NCBI GenBank assembly: GCA_040387835.1
Contig: JAZKCZ010000002.1
Span: 433,758-497,757 of the forward strand
Direction: 5' to 3'
Length of the DNA: 64,000 nucleotides
Origin: Myxococcota bacterium
GTDB lineage: Bacteria > Myxococcota > UBA727 > JABDBI01
Shown: one piece after another, positions 35,353 to 44,449 of the stretch
Numbering within the stretch: position 1 is the stretch's first letter
Layout: each line of letters opens with the position of its first letter
Notes under the pieces: model-generated
Told to the model about the DNA's origin: nothing
Databases searched by the model: none
Seen by the model: the letters and a program-made list of their open reading frames with translations, nothing else
Position numbers and translations under genes: made by a program

Positions 35353-35426
35353 AAGCAGGAGTCTACCGCATATTAACAAACATTTCCATTACTGGCCGTG
35401 CCGCCCGAAGCTCAAAGAGCGAAGGC

Positions 35427-35450
35427 TGGAGCAGACAGCCAGAATCGAAC
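35427..35450 (-). repeat. Partial tRNA-Thr 3' end (putative att site)
   Basis: On the minus strand this matches the T-loop, the 3' acceptor strand and the CCA of the tRNA-Thr at 37289-37364, 23 of 24 positions. Similarity stops abruptly at 35451. It cannot be a functional tRNA. Confidence 0.75.
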
Positions 35451-35513
35451 CTCACAAAATTAGCGGTCTAATTACCGATGCGAAGACTCGTGGACGACGA
35501 TAGCATCTTCTTT

Positions 35514-35840
35514 ATGAAAACACTTACCCTTGCATTAGCCATATTTACTTCAACAGCCACTTGGGCCATGCCCGCTTTAACCTCCGACTTGATCAAAAAT
35601 CTCCTGAGCAACCAAGTCTTTTTAAGCATCGTAGACGATGAGAGTACAACCGGTTTTCACAATCTTCAGATCGAGAGACACCAGCTCAGTTCATTTGAAT
35701 ACCGAAGTTGTGGGTTCAGCAACAGCCGTTCTGCCGCAGGCATCAAGGTTACGTTTGACAAAGGAGATCGCAGCATGTCGTATTTGTTCGGCACGCCTGA
35801 ATCCGCTTCTGACTTAAGATATTGCAATCGACCCGTTTAG
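35514..35840 (+). CDS. Small exported protein of unknown function
   Basis: A 108-residue protein from the ATG at 35514, with a signal peptide (MKTLTLALAIFTSTATWA) and a mature domain with two cysteines (SCGFSNSR and RYCNRPV) that could pair. No family is recognised. It is the first gene inside the tRNA-bounded segment. Confidence 0.5.
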   Translation: MKTLTLALAIFTSTATWAMPALTSDLIKNLLSNQVFLSIVDDESTTGFHNLQIERHQLSSFEYRSCGFSNSRSAAGIKVTFDKGDRSMSYLFGTPESASDLRYCNRPV

Positions 35841-35855
35841 GTTGGCCATTTTTAG

Positions 35856-36080
35856 CTAAGAAAAAGGTTTCAGGTTTGCGTGAGGCGTATGCAATCCATA
35901 TGCAGAGACAGGTCTACAAATAACATCAAAAGCTGTGATGATATCTCCGCGTTCATTTTCAGGCAAAATGCCGATGTATTCTTCCCAAACTTCTGGGTAA
36001 TGGTCTCTCATTCCATACCATACTTGTTTGATTCTGCTTCCGTACCGAGAAAAATTCCCCGTAATATAAACCCCTAGCAT
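35856..36080 (-). CDS. Possible small protein or gene fragment
   Basis: A 74-residue reading frame with protein-like composition (RDHYPEVWEEYIGILPENER) but no family match. A GAAAG sequence precedes its ATG. Upstream, another frame (36090-36200) is also open, so it may be the tail of a frameshifted gene. Apart from this, the 35841-36201 gap shows nothing. Confidence 0.3.
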   Translation of the reverse strand: MLGVYITGNFSRYGSRIKQVWYGMRDHYPEVWEEYIGILPENERGDIITAFDVICRPVSAYGLHTPHANLKPFS

Positions 36081-36201
36081 CTTTCTGACTTAGGCATTGC
36101 ATAAATCCGCCAATTGGGATGAGCCTTCTACCGACAATGGAGTTCCGAATAGCTCTACAGCGATGAAACCCTGGCTAGCCACACACGGCAATACATCATT
36201 T

Positions 36202-37179
36202 TCAGAATCGAAACACGGTCAACCATTCTTCTTTTTCAGGTATGTAACCCATTTTAATGATTCCAGCTTCAATTTCTGGCATATGATTAGCCCCGTAGAT
36301 GATGGTTGTAACTCCGGGCCGCTGAATATAGTTCGCTTGAACATGCTGAAGAGCCACCTCATTGCGATAACGCATAAATGTTTCTCTGTCTTGCTCATCC
36401 ATACCTGAAGGATCTAAATGAGAAGCCATGAGTGTTTCAGCAAATTTTTGTTTGGTAAGCTTAGAAGGGGGCCCTGGCGTCGTTCGTTTGGTTGCGAGCC
36501 ATTGTTTAAATTCGGCATTAGATTGTGCTAGAAGTCTGTCAATATCCACCGCTTTGGTCATCCCTCTGTCGATCGATTCTTGAACGCTGACAGCAAGCAC
36601 CTGCGCGCAAAGATCAAGATTCTGCCATCCATGCTGTTCGATAAGTTTACGAGAACCTTGGCGCTGAATATCTCTGGCGAATATCTGCGCATATGAGGCA
36701 TCGATATTCTTAGAGCGTCCTGAAGGATATGAAATGTAATCTGATTGCATTGATAATCCCAAGTCTAATGCAGTGTTACCAAATCCACCCATCAAATCTA
36801 AAAGTTTACGGCACTGTACTTGAGGCATAGTGAAGAACTGTGGCCCAATTTTTTCAACAATAAAATTGTCATCATTATGGACGTTTTCGAATAATATCGC
36901 GTTGGACTTATCCAGTATTCTTTGGACTAAGACATAGAATTCGTGGTGCCCGATATGTACCATCGGAAGCAATTGGATCTTGGCGGATGAATCTTTCTCA
37001 AGATAGTAGGTCCTACTGGCGAGCTGAAATTGGCTTTGATCCGTGATCCGCATGAATGGCGAACCTGCTGTAAACTCAGAGTTTCTATTTCCGCATGAAA
37101 GAAATAAAACCGTCATACAACAAACAAATATCGATTTTAACATGATTAAATTATGACATAACTTCTGCTTGTAGGCCAT
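36202..37179 (-). CDS. TraB/PrgY/GumN (TIKI-like) family lipoprotein
   Basis: A 325-residue protein. A strong GGAGGAG ribosome-binding site supports the ATG at 37179. It has a lipoprotein signal (MLKSIFVCCMTVLFLSC, lipobox cysteine at about 29). The family hallmarks are MVHIGHHEFY near the start of the domain, an ILFENVH strand, and at the end RNEVALQHVQ with IIYGANHMPEIEAG. TIKI-fold proteins are putative metal-dependent proteases; in bacteria PrgY-type members act on peptide signals. It is the main gene of the tRNA-bounded segment. Confidence 0.7.
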   Translation of the reverse strand: MAYKQKLCHNLIMLKSIFVCCMTVLFLSCGNRNSEFTAGSPFMRITDQSQFQLASRTYYLEKDSSAKIQLLPMVHIGHHEFYVLVQRILDKSNAILFENVHNDDNFIVEKIGPQFFTMPQVQCRKLLDLMGGFGNTALDLGLSMQSDYISYPSGRSKNIDASYAQIFARDIQRQGSRKLIEQHGWQNLDLCAQVLAVSVQESIDRGMTKAVDIDRLLAQSNAEFKQWLATKRTTPGPPSKLTKQKFAETLMASHLDPSGMDEQDRETFMRYRNEVALQHVQANYIQRPGVTTIIYGANHMPEIEAGIIKMGYIPEKEEWLTVFRF

Positions 37180-37288
37180 ACAAAGTCTCCTCCAAAGGCA
37201 AGGCCCCTGTGACGCCTCTTGTTTTGCCCAGAGCTGCTGCCACTCATACCCTTCATGGCAGGCGATTCCCGCAAGTCCCTGATTTTAC

Positions 37289-37364
37289 TGGAGCCGACAG
37301 CCAGAATCGAACTGGCGACCTACTGTTTACGAAACAGTTGCTCTACCAACTGAGCTATGACGGC
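37289..37364 (-). tRNA. tRNA-Thr (anticodon CGT)
   Basis: A 76-nt tRNA with encoded CCA. The anticodon stem ACTGT/ACAGT encloses TTCGTAA, giving anticodon CGT (threonine, codon ACG). D-stem GCTC/GAGC and T-arm GCCAG-TTCGATT-CTGGC are normal. The acceptor stem has one U-U mismatch at the fifth pair. Confidence 0.95.
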
Positions 37365-37420
37365 GCGTTTTGGAATCTATGATTTTCTCCGGCGGCCGTC
37401 AAGGTAAAGCTACTTCGGTA

Positions 37421-38050
37421 TTAATGCGTGCAAACCAAGTCTCTAATTTTGCTGACACTCGCTCTTAAGGTTTCACGACTTCTGTCGGTCATAGCACTCC
37501 AACGATCGTTAATTTCGTCACAAGGAGTTCTATTCTGCGAGTTTCGAGCATGGGGATTTGCCCCTTTTGCGATGAGAGCTTCGACATTCTCTTCCTTCAA
37601 CCAATAGGCAGCCCTATGGAGCGCTGTTTGCTTCTTGTCGTTATCCACAGCGTGGACATCCGCACCTAGTTCAATTAGCGTGTTTATCACGTCTTGATAG
37701 CCTGATAACCAATGACTTTGCGCAGCGGCTACGTGAAGCGGAGTTCTTCCTTTGGGAGCGTCTCGCGCATTTAAATCCGCTCCTTTGCTTGCCAAATACT
37801 TAATCATAGAGATATCGCCTTGATAAGCTGCAATATGCATGGGCGTATTTCTATTGTTATCCGATGAATTAGCCGAAATGCCATCTTGTTCAATTAACTT
37901 TCGCACTTCTTCCATCCGATTGAATTTGACCGCAGAGTGCAAGGGATAGTTATGAGGATCGGGTACTATACGATTCAGCTCACTTTCACAGGAAGAACCC
38001 ATTTGAAAAAGCGCGAAGCCTAAGATCAAGATATTGAGGAGTAGTTTCAT
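37421..38050 (-). CDS. Exported ankyrin-repeat protein
   Basis: A 209-residue protein with a signal peptide ending MGSSC, a plausible lipobox, so it may be a lipoprotein. About four ankyrin repeats follow (about 35-180), with consensus pieces NTPMHIAAYQGDISMIKYLA, GRTPLHVAAAQ and TALHRAAYW. Ankyrin arrays bind other proteins. It overlaps the AI-2E family permease gene by 4 bp and is translated together with it. Confidence 0.85.
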   Translation of the reverse strand: MKLLLNILILGFALFQMGSSCESELNRIVPDPHNYPLHSAVKFNRMEEVRKLIEQDGISANSSDNNRNTPMHIAAYQGDISMIKYLASKGADLNARDAPKGRTPLHVAAAQSHWLSGYQDVINTLIELGADVHAVDNDKKQTALHRAAYWLKEENVEALIAKGANPHARNSQNRTPCDEINDRWSAMTDRSRETLRASVSKIRDLVCTH

Positions 38051-39051
38051 AATGTTTTTTCGACCAAGTAAAGCTCATGATACAGACATAATAGAATGGC
38101 CGTTAGTGGCGTTGCAATAAAAACACCCAAAAGCCCAAACCAGAAGCCGAAAAATAGCATTGCGATGACGAGCAATGCTTCAGGAATCTGGACCTGAGCT
38201 TTCATCACCATGGGCAGCAGAATATTGCCTTCGATCTGTTGGGTTATAAAGAAAACTAGCAAAACCCATGGTATCTGCTGGATATCCGTTGCGAGTGTTA
38301 CCAAAGAAACCGCCACAACCACAATAAGCGTTCCGACGTAAGGGATAATGCCAAATATAGCGGTTAAGAGACCGAAAAATGCCCAATAATCGACGCCTAC
38401 CAACCACAGCCCTGCCGTTGTTAGCAATCCAATAATGGCCATGTCGAGCAATTGGCCGACGAACCAAGTTTGGGTCACTTTGCCACAACGGCTCAGAATA
38501 TGTTCCGTACGTTTTTGATAGGCAGCTGGGACTGCTCGCAGAAACCCTCGAAAATAGTAGTCCGCTTCCACCGCCAGATAAAGTCCAATAAATATCGCTA
38601 CAACAGCGCCACCGAAGGCCGCCAGGCCGTCGTGTGCTCCGCTGCCAACAGTGAACAATAGAGTTTTTAACCCGTCTGACATATCAATGTTTTGAATATA
38701 GGAACGCAGCCAAGGGAAATTATTGAACAAACGTTCAAGTTGGCTTTGGACATTCAAAGAAAGTTCAGGGAAACCAGCTACGAATGCATTCGCTTGGTCA
38801 ACAATAATCCATCCGAACGCTAATAAAAGCGCAAGAGACGACAATAAAAACGTGACAAAGACCAACAGGGCCGCATAGCCCCGCTTAAGCTTAAATAAAG
38901 TTTGGGCGCGGTCCAAGATGGGGGTTAATAAGACACCAATGCCAACGCCGATAAGCGTCAGTATCACCATGTAACGTGATACAAAGAGGACCGAAAGGAA
39001 TACAATCAAAGCAATCGATTGAAACCATGGTGAGGTTTTACTGGTAGTCAT
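38047..39051 (-). CDS. AI-2E family transporter (PerM-like permease)
   Basis: A 334-residue membrane protein of the AI-2E/PerM family. About eight helices are visible, with the family features GVGIGVLLTPILD, FIGLYLAVEADYYF, YWAFFGLLTAIFGIIPYVG and QQIEGNILLPMVM. Substrates in this family include autoinducer-2 in some members and Na+/Li+ export in others, so the substrate is open. It is coupled to the ankyrin protein gene. Confidence 0.9.
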   Translation of the reverse strand: MTTSKTSPWFQSIALIVFLSVLFVSRYMVILTLIGVGIGVLLTPILDRAQTLFKLKRGYAALLVFVTFLLSSLALLLAFGWIIVDQANAFVAGFPELSLNVQSQLERLFNNFPWLRSYIQNIDMSDGLKTLLFTVGSGAHDGLAAFGGAVVAIFIGLYLAVEADYYFRGFLRAVPAAYQKRTEHILSRCGKVTQTWFVGQLLDMAIIGLLTTAGLWLVGVDYWAFFGLLTAIFGIIPYVGTLIVVVAVSLVTLATDIQQIPWVLLVFFITQQIEGNILLPMVMKAQVQIPEALLVIAMLFFGFWFGLLGVFIATPLTAILLCLYHELYLVEKTL

Positions 39052-39100
39052 TAATGTTCTTATTACGCGAATGAGATAGAAAATAAAAGAAAAGCTTCAG

Positions 39101-39128
39101 AAATTCAGTCGAAGGCTCGACTGAATTT
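39101..39128 (-). terminator. Terminator of the acyl-CoA carboxylase operon
   Basis: On the minus strand AAATTCAGTCGA and TCGACTGAATTT form a 12-bp stem with a 4-nt GCCT loop, about 10 bp after the stop of the biotin carrier gene. A T-rich tract lies beyond it. Confidence 0.7.
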
Positions 39129-39138
39129 TGAAACGTGC

Positions 39139-39651
39139 CTATGCTATCGTAAGAATAAGCGTTCCGCGCTCTAAGGTGTCGCCTGTGGCGGCAAAGACTT
39201 CTTTTACAAGGCCGCTACGTTGCGCTTTGAGTTCGTTTTCCATTTTCATGGCTTCAACAACAGCTACGCCTTGGCCTTCTAGAACTTTATCGCCGGCTGC
39301 GACTAAGAGGCGCATTAATTTGCCTGGCATCGGTGAGGTGATTTTTAACGGCCCGCTGGCTACAGGATTTAGGCCTCTAGCTTTCTTCATTTTAAGGGCG
39401 CGTTCGCCTAGGATTTCTACGGGGATGACGCGCCCACGTACTCTGACTGCCAGACGACCATCCAGCGGGTCTGCCGGATTTAAAGGCTCAACATCGATAT
39501 CGTAACTGCGACCGTTGATGAGTACCGATGTGACATCAGGGCCTAGGCGCCTAGCGTCCACTTGATAGACTTGGCCATCTAAAGTGATTTCGCCGCTTGG
39601 GTCAATTTGGATGGCATGTTCTTTGCCCTCTAATGAGGCAATTAATTTCAT
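39139..39651 (-). CDS. Biotin carboxyl carrier subunit of an acyl-CoA carboxylase
   Basis: A 170-residue protein ending in a biotinyl domain with the biotinylation motif EAMKMENE (K136) and the TSPMPGKLMRLLV lead-in. The N-terminal 95 residues form a separate module. The ATG at 39651 overlaps the biotin carboxylase stop by 4 bp; the longer reading to 39801 runs inside that gene and is rejected. It carries carboxybiotin between the two catalytic subunits. Confidence 0.9.
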   Translation of the reverse strand: MKLIASLEGKEHAIQIDPSGEITLDGQVYQVDARRLGPDVTSVLINGRSYDIDVEPLNPADPLDGRLAVRVRGRVIPVEILGERALKMKKARGLNPVASGPLKITSPMPGKLMRLLVAAGDKVLEGQGVAVVEAMKMENELKAQRSGLVKEVFAATGDTLERGTLILTIA

Positions 39652-41153
39652 AAGCCAAGCCCTAAAGTTTGTTGCCACGCAGAAAGAGCGTCCGGCTTTT
39701 CGTGATTCAGTTGAACATTCGTTTGCAATGAACACTCGTGCTCTTGGTAGAACAACGCAGCGCCTAAAAGGGCCGCGATGCGGTCGGAATCTTGAACCCA
39801 ATCTGATGTTTCAGCCCAGAGTCTGTCGATGATACTCGTGTCGTAATCGCCACTATGGAAGGGGTGGAAGTTTAAGATTTGTCGTAGGAAAGTTGTGTTG
39901 GTCACACAACCCTGAATGATGAGTTCAGACAGTGCTCTGTCTAAGCGCCTCAGCGCGACATCCCGAGTCGGAGCCCAAGTGATAATTTTACCAATCATGG
40001 AGTCGTAGTCGACAGCCACTTCATAACCGCCGTAGATGGCCATGTCAGTTCGAACGTACGGGCCGCCGGGTTGTTTGTAGCTTTTGATGAGGCCTGGTGA
40101 TGGTATAAAGTTTTGATTTGGATCTTCAGCGCAAACGCGTGCTTCGATGGCCCAGCCCGTCGGGTCCAAATCGCTTTGTTCAAAAGGTAAAGGCTCGCCC
40201 TGAGCGACTAGAATCTGCATTTCTACCAAATCTAAGTCTGTCACCATTTCGGTGATGGGATGCTCCACTTGCAGGCGCGTGTTCATTTCCATGAAGTAAA
40301 AATTTCGGTGGGCATCAACCAGAAACTCGATGGTGCCAGCGCCTAAATAGTCCACGGCCCTAGCAGCTTGTCTCGCCACTTCGCCCATTTTCTCGCGCAT
40401 GGGCGGCGTCACAAATGTACTAGGGGATTCTTCAATGACCTTTTGATGGCGCCTTTGAACGGAGCATTCGCGTTCGGGGAAAGAAAACACGCGACCGTGA
40501 CTGTCGGCGAAAATTTGCACTTCGATGTGTCTGGGTTTTTCTAAAAACTTCTCGATGTACATGGCGCTGTCGCCAAAGGCATTTTGCGACTCGCTTTGGG
40601 CTGACTCCAGGCAGCTTAGAAAATCTTCTGGTTTAGACACTAAGCGCATGCCGCGCCCGCCTCCGCCCGCTGCGGCTTTGAGCATGACGGGAAAGCCGAT
40701 TTCGACGGCGGCAGCCATTGCACTTGTTGGGTCTGTGATAGCCTCCGTTAAACCTGGAACGACGGGCACACCGGCAGCCTGCATGATTTGCCTGGCTCTG
40801 GTTTTAGAGCCCATCGATTCTATAGAATGCGCCTTAGGGCCAATAAAAATGAAGCCAGCTTCTTCTACGGCAGCCGCAAAATGCGCATTTTCGGACAAGA
40901 AGCCGTAGCCTGGGTGAATAGCATCGGCACCGGATTGCTTGGCAACGGCAATGATTTTTTCAATGTTCAAATAGCTTTGCGCAGCGCTAGCGGGACCGAT
41001 AAAGAACGCTTCGGTCGCATAGCGTACGTGGAGGGCTTTTCGGTCGGGCTCTGAATAGACTGCCACCGAATCGATGCCCAAATCGCGGCAGGTTCGCATC
41101 ACTCGAACGGCAATCTCGCCTCGATTCGCCACGAGAATTTTGCGGATTTTCAT
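39648..41153 (-). CDS. Biotin carboxylase subunit of an acyl-CoA carboxylase
   Basis: A 501-residue ATP-grasp enzyme that carboxylates biotin. It begins [20 protein letters not shown] and carries [15 protein letters not shown], the [13 protein letters not shown] motif, [14 protein letters not shown] and the usual C-terminal domain. About 50 residues extend beyond the usual 450-residue core. Coupled 4-bp overlaps on both sides show that it works with the adjacent carrier and transferase subunits. Whether the substrate is acetyl-, propionyl- or methylcrotonyl-CoA cannot be fixed here. Confidence 0.93.
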   Translation of the reverse strand: MKIRKILVANRGEIAVRVMRTCRDLGIDSVAVYSEPDRKALHVRYATEAFFIGPASAAQSYLNIEKIIAVAKQSGADAIHPGYGFLSENAHFAAAVEEAGFIFIGPKAHSIESMGSKTRARQIMQAAGVPVVPGLTEAITDPTSAMAAAVEIGFPVMLKAAAGGGGRGMRLVSKPEDFLSCLESAQSESQNAFGDSAMYIEKFLEKPRHIEVQIFADSHGRVFSFPERECSVQRRHQKVIEESPSTFVTPPMREKMGEVARQAARAVDYLGAGTIEFLVDAHRNFYFMEMNTRLQVEHPITEMVTDLDLVEMQILVAQGEPLPFEQSDLDPTGWAIEARVCAEDPNQNFIPSPGLIKSYKQPGGPYVRTDMAIYGGYEVAVDYDSMIGKIITWAPTRDVALRRLDRALSELIIQGCVTNTTFLRQILNFHPFHSGDYDTSIIDRLWAETSDWVQDSDRIAALLGAALFYQEHECSLQTNVQLNHEKPDALSAWQQTLGLGL

Positions 41154-42679
41154 AGCGGCATGTTTCCGTGCTTTTTGGGCGGATTAGTGTCGCGCTTATT
41201 TTGCAACATGGCTAAGGCCTGGCAGAATCTTGGCCTTAAGTCTTCCGGTAAGATGACTTCGTCTATGTAGCCTAACTCGGCTGCATGATAAGGGTTTTGA
41301 TATTTGCTCGCGTAGTCCGCCACCAATTCTTTAAAGCGCGCATCTTTGTCAGCTGCGGCAGCAATTTCTTCCCGCTTAATAACCGCTACGGCTCCTTCAG
41401 CACCCATGACAGCGATTTGAGCGGTGGGAAGGGCAAAGTTTAAATCCCCGCGCAGATTTTTAGCGCCCATCACGCAGTACGCGCCACCGTAGGCTTTGCG
41501 TAGAACCACGGTGATTTTAGGAACAGTGGCTTCGGCATAAGCGTAAAGCAATTTAGCGCCATGGCGAATAACGCCGCCGTATTCTTGCTCAGTGCCGGGC
41601 AGAAAGCCGGGTACGTCCACAAAAGTCAAGATTGGGATGTTAAAGCAGTCGCAAAAGCGAACAAAACGTGCGGCTTTATCAGAAGCGTTAATGTCAATGG
41701 CGCCAGCCATGATGGCCGGTTGATTGGCAACGATGCCCACACTTTTGCCCATCATGCGAGCAAAGCCAACGACCATATTTTGTGCAAAAGCTTCGTGCAC
41801 TTCGAAAAAATCAGCATCGTCTATAACGGCCTTAACAACTTCGCGCACATCGTAGGGTTTACTCGCATGCTCGGGGATAATCGTTTTAAGTTTTTCATCG
41901 CGTCTATCAGGGCTATCTGCAGATATTTTGCTGGGCGCTAGGTCTCTATTATTGGAAGGCAAGTACGACAACAGCTTGCGGATGGCGAGCAAAGTTGCCG
42001 TATCGTCTGGGCACGCAAAGTGCGCAACACCGCTTTTAGCATTATGTGTGTCTGCGCCGCCGAGCTCTTCCATGGTGACCTCTTCATGGGTCACCGTTTT
42101 TATAACATCAGGCCCGGTCAAAAACATGTTGCTGGTGTTTTGAACCATAAAAATAAAATCGGTGAGCGCTGGCGAGTACACCGCGCCGCCCGCGCATGGG
42201 CCCATCACCGCAGAAATTTGCGGGATGACGCCTGAAGACAGCGCATTGCGACAAAAAATATCGGTGTAGCCGGCCAAAGAGGCAACGCCTTCTTGGATGC
42301 GGGCACCGCCTGAATCGCTTAGGCCAATCACCGGCGCGCCGGTTTTCAGTGCTAGATCGTATATTTTGCAGATTTTCTGCGCCACAACGGTGGAGAGCGA
42401 GCCGCCAAAGACTGTAAAATCTTGCGCATACACAAAGACCTGACGGCCGTCGATTTGGCCAAAGCCAGTCACTACCCCGTCGCCTGGAACTTGCCCGCCA
42501 TTTTGACTGACGCGAAATTTATCGGTCTCTACAAAGGCGCCCGGATCAAGCAGCAGGTCAACGCGTTCTCTGGCTGTTAACTTAGCGCCCTGGTGCTGTT
42601 TTTCAGTTCGCTGAGGGCCCCCACCCAAAAGTGCCTGCGCATTTTTTTGGGCCAGAATGTCTCTTTGCATATTATCCAC
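41150..42679 (-). CDS. Carboxyltransferase subunit of an acyl-CoA carboxylase (propionyl-CoA type)
   Basis: A 509-residue carboxyltransferase of the PccB/AccD5 type. Landmarks are [15 protein letters not shown], the [15 protein letters not shown] acyl-CoA site, [32 protein letters not shown] and the [12 protein letters not shown] carboxybiotin site. Together with the next two genes it makes a complete biotin-dependent carboxylase, most like propionyl-CoA carboxylase. It overlaps the K+ channel gene by 8 bp and the biotin carboxylase gene by 4 bp. Confidence 0.93.
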   Translation of the reverse strand: MDNMQRDILAQKNAQALLGGGPQRTEKQHQGAKLTARERVDLLLDPGAFVETDKFRVSQNGGQVPGDGVVTGFGQIDGRQVFVYAQDFTVFGGSLSTVVAQKICKIYDLALKTGAPVIGLSDSGGARIQEGVASLAGYTDIFCRNALSSGVIPQISAVMGPCAGGAVYSPALTDFIFMVQNTSNMFLTGPDVIKTVTHEEVTMEELGGADTHNAKSGVAHFACPDDTATLLAIRKLLSYLPSNNRDLAPSKISADSPDRRDEKLKTIIPEHASKPYDVREVVKAVIDDADFFEVHEAFAQNMVVGFARMMGKSVGIVANQPAIMAGAIDINASDKAARFVRFCDCFNIPILTFVDVPGFLPGTEQEYGGVIRHGAKLLYAYAEATVPKITVVLRKAYGGAYCVMGAKNLRGDLNFALPTAQIAVMGAEGAVAVIKREEIAAAADKDARFKELVADYASKYQNPYHAAELGYIDEVILPEDLRPRFCQALAMLQNKRDTNPPKKHGNMPL

Positions 42680-43442
42680 GCCTGTCCTCTAATGCGCTGC
42701 CGCAAGTCTTGCAATGCGCATCGTCACTCGATTTATTTTGCGCCCGCATAAACTCAGAAGAAACAATGCCAGTGGGTACCGCAATAATAGTGTAGCCCAC
42801 TATCATCAGGATAGAGGCCAGGCACTGCCCTCCGACCGTGTGGGGCGAAATGTCGCCATAACCTACGGTCGTGACCGTGACGATCGCCCAATACATGGCT
42901 CTTGGAATGCTATCAAAACCATTTTCTTCGCCTTCAATTAAATACATCAAAGTAGCCGCCACCAACACGATGGTGATAACGCTAAGCAAGAAGACCAATA
43001 TCTTTCTCCTGCTGCCTCTTAATGCCGCAGACAACATTTGTGCCTCCGCCAGGTAAGGGCCGAGCTTCAAGATTCTAAACACCCGCAGCATCCGGAAGAT
43101 ACGAACCACCAACAAAGAGTGCGCGCTCGGAACAATAACCGCCAGATAGGTAGGCAGGACGGCAACCAGATCGACCAAGCCATAAAAGCTAAAAATATAA
43201 GCCAACGGCTTTCGAACGCTTATTACCCGGCCCAGATATTCAAGCGTAAAAAGCAGTGTGAACACCCATTCGGCTCTGCGCAACATGAGCCCATGCTCGA
43301 GCCGAATTTCTCGCACACTATCCAGACAAACAACCAGGACGCTTCCTAAAATCGTCACCAGCAAGACAATGTCAAAAAACTTGCCCAGCTGAGTGTCTGA
43401 TTTGAAAATCACATCGTAGAGTTTTTCTTTGAAGCGGTGCAT
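42672..43442 (-). CDS. Voltage-gated-type potassium channel
   Basis: A 256-residue six-helix ion channel. S4 carries regularly spaced arginines ([15 protein letters not shown], about 114-128) and the pore has the K+ selectivity filter TVGYGD (192-197). The tail ends in CKTCG, half of a zinc-ribbon-like knuckle. Kv-type channels set membrane potential in bacteria. It is the first gene of the carboxylase operon and overlaps it by 8 bp, an odd pairing with no obvious metabolic link. Confidence 0.9.
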   Translation of the reverse strand: MHRFKEKLYDVIFKSDTQLGKFFDIVLLVTILGSVLVVCLDSVREIRLEHGLMLRRAEWVFTLLFTLEYLGRVISVRKPLAYIFSFYGLVDLVAVLPTYLAVIVPSAHSLLVVRIFRMLRVFRILKLGPYLAEAQMLSAALRGSRRKILVFLLSVITIVLVAATLMYLIEGEENGFDSIPRAMYWAIVTVTTVGYGDISPHTVGGQCLASILMIVGYTIIAVPTGIVSSEFMRAQNKSSDDAHCKTCGSALEDRRG

Positions 43443-43484
43443 CGCAAATCAATATCACCCTTTTGGTTGCGAGTTTTCAAACTT

Positions 43485-44432
43485 ATGCCATTATCTAAGC
43501 GCTTTATGACCAATCTATCTCAAAATCTCAATATTGGAATTGTTCGAAAACTACCTGCGCAAGAAGCTCTTATGGCAATTAAAGAGCGCGGCATTGTAGA
43601 CAGTCATGAGCTGCTGGAGCTGCTCTCGCCGAGCCAAGTGCAGGAAATATTTGACTTGGATGCATGGAATTTTGACCAGGTAAATATTGAGAAAATGGAA
43701 GAATGGCTTGAGAACTTATTTACTGCAAACTCTGCGGTAGCGGTTAAAGCTTTTCACGAGCTAGATATTGAACTCATTGCTTTTCTGCTCAAAACGCAGA
43801 CCGAGATATACCATTTGGAAATGGGCGAAGATCCCATCGAATCACCCGAGCAAGCGCTATACACACCAGATGGGCGCTACTTGGTGGTTTTTTCGGGAAG
43901 CACCGTTTGGAAGTATATTTTAGAGCAGCTTTTCGCGCGCGATTTGGATTTCTCGCTCAGGCTTTTAGAGTCAGTTCGTTATGAAACAGCTTCAGGGCTT
44001 GAAGAAGAAGCTTTGCATTGGCGAGATGGCCGGCTTCAAGATCTAGGGTTTTCACCGCTGGCTGAACTTAAGAGCATCTTGCAGAAAGTTAACCCCGACA
44101 TGCCGCTGCCTCCTTTGCCTGACAACATTATTGAAGGCGACGAATCCGTTCAGCCAGGGCTTCTTAAACTGGCGGCCAGCAAAGGTGTGTTCGAAAAAGC
44201 TTATGATGCGCTGCCTGAAAAAGACCGCCCCCGCGTGATGCGAGAGTTTATCGCTACCTGCAACCAAGTTCACTTGGCTTACGGCAGAGACGCAGGTGAA
44301 AGACAGGCACTGACAGAGACCATCACCTACGTGACTTTGATGATCGAGAAGGCCTTAGAGTACCGTTCTATCGACGCTCTAGCAAAAACTTCGGTTAAAA
44401 AGCTTTTTCAAATTGGACATTCATTAAAGTAG
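43485..44432 (+). CDS. DUF6178-like protein
   Basis: A 315-residue protein resembling DUF6178, a family seen mostly in deltaproteobacterial lineages. Repeated acidic helical units such as ELLELLSPSQVQEIFDLDAW with GRYLVVFSG match its style. The function is unknown. The start is uncertain: ATG at 43485, ATG at 43506 or GTG at 43437, the last overlapping the divergent channel gene. It lies 17 bp upstream of gdhA and is probably co-transcribed. Confidence 0.65.
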   Translation: MPLSKRFMTNLSQNLNIGIVRKLPAQEALMAIKERGIVDSHELLELLSPSQVQEIFDLDAWNFDQVNIEKMEEWLENLFTANSAVAVKAFHELDIELIAFLLKTQTEIYHLEMGEDPIESPEQALYTPDGRYLVVFSGSTVWKYILEQLFARDLDFSLRLLESVRYETASGLEEEALHWRDGRLQDLGFSPLAELKSILQKVNPDMPLPPLPDNIIEGDESVQPGLLKLAASKGVFEKAYDALPEKDRPRVMREFIATCNQVHLAYGRDAGERQALTETITYVTLMIEKALEYRSIDALAKTSVKKLFQIGHSLK

Positions 44433-44449
44433 GCTGCTATAGACCCTAC

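Larger units (their letters stand above)
35427..37312. mobile_element. Candidate mini-island between tRNA-Thr and a copy of its 3' end
   Basis: The last 24 nt of tRNA-Thr (37289-37312) recur as a direct repeat at 35427-35450 with one mismatch. The intact tRNA at one end and a truncated 3' copy at the other is the layout left by integration at a tRNA 3' end. The 1.84-kb interval carries two or three genes of unknown role and no integrase, so it would be a remnant, a satellite or a passively mobilised cassette. Confidence 0.4.

Noticed and set aside
36097..36408. Plus-strand 103-residue frame
   Set aside because: It lies mostly antisense to the TraB/GumN-like lipoprotein, which has a strong ribosome-binding site and family motifs.
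39652..39801. Longer N-terminus of the biotin carrier subunit
   Set aside because: It lies wholly inside the biotin carboxylase gene in another frame; the 4-bp ATGA overlap at 39648-39651 marks the real start.
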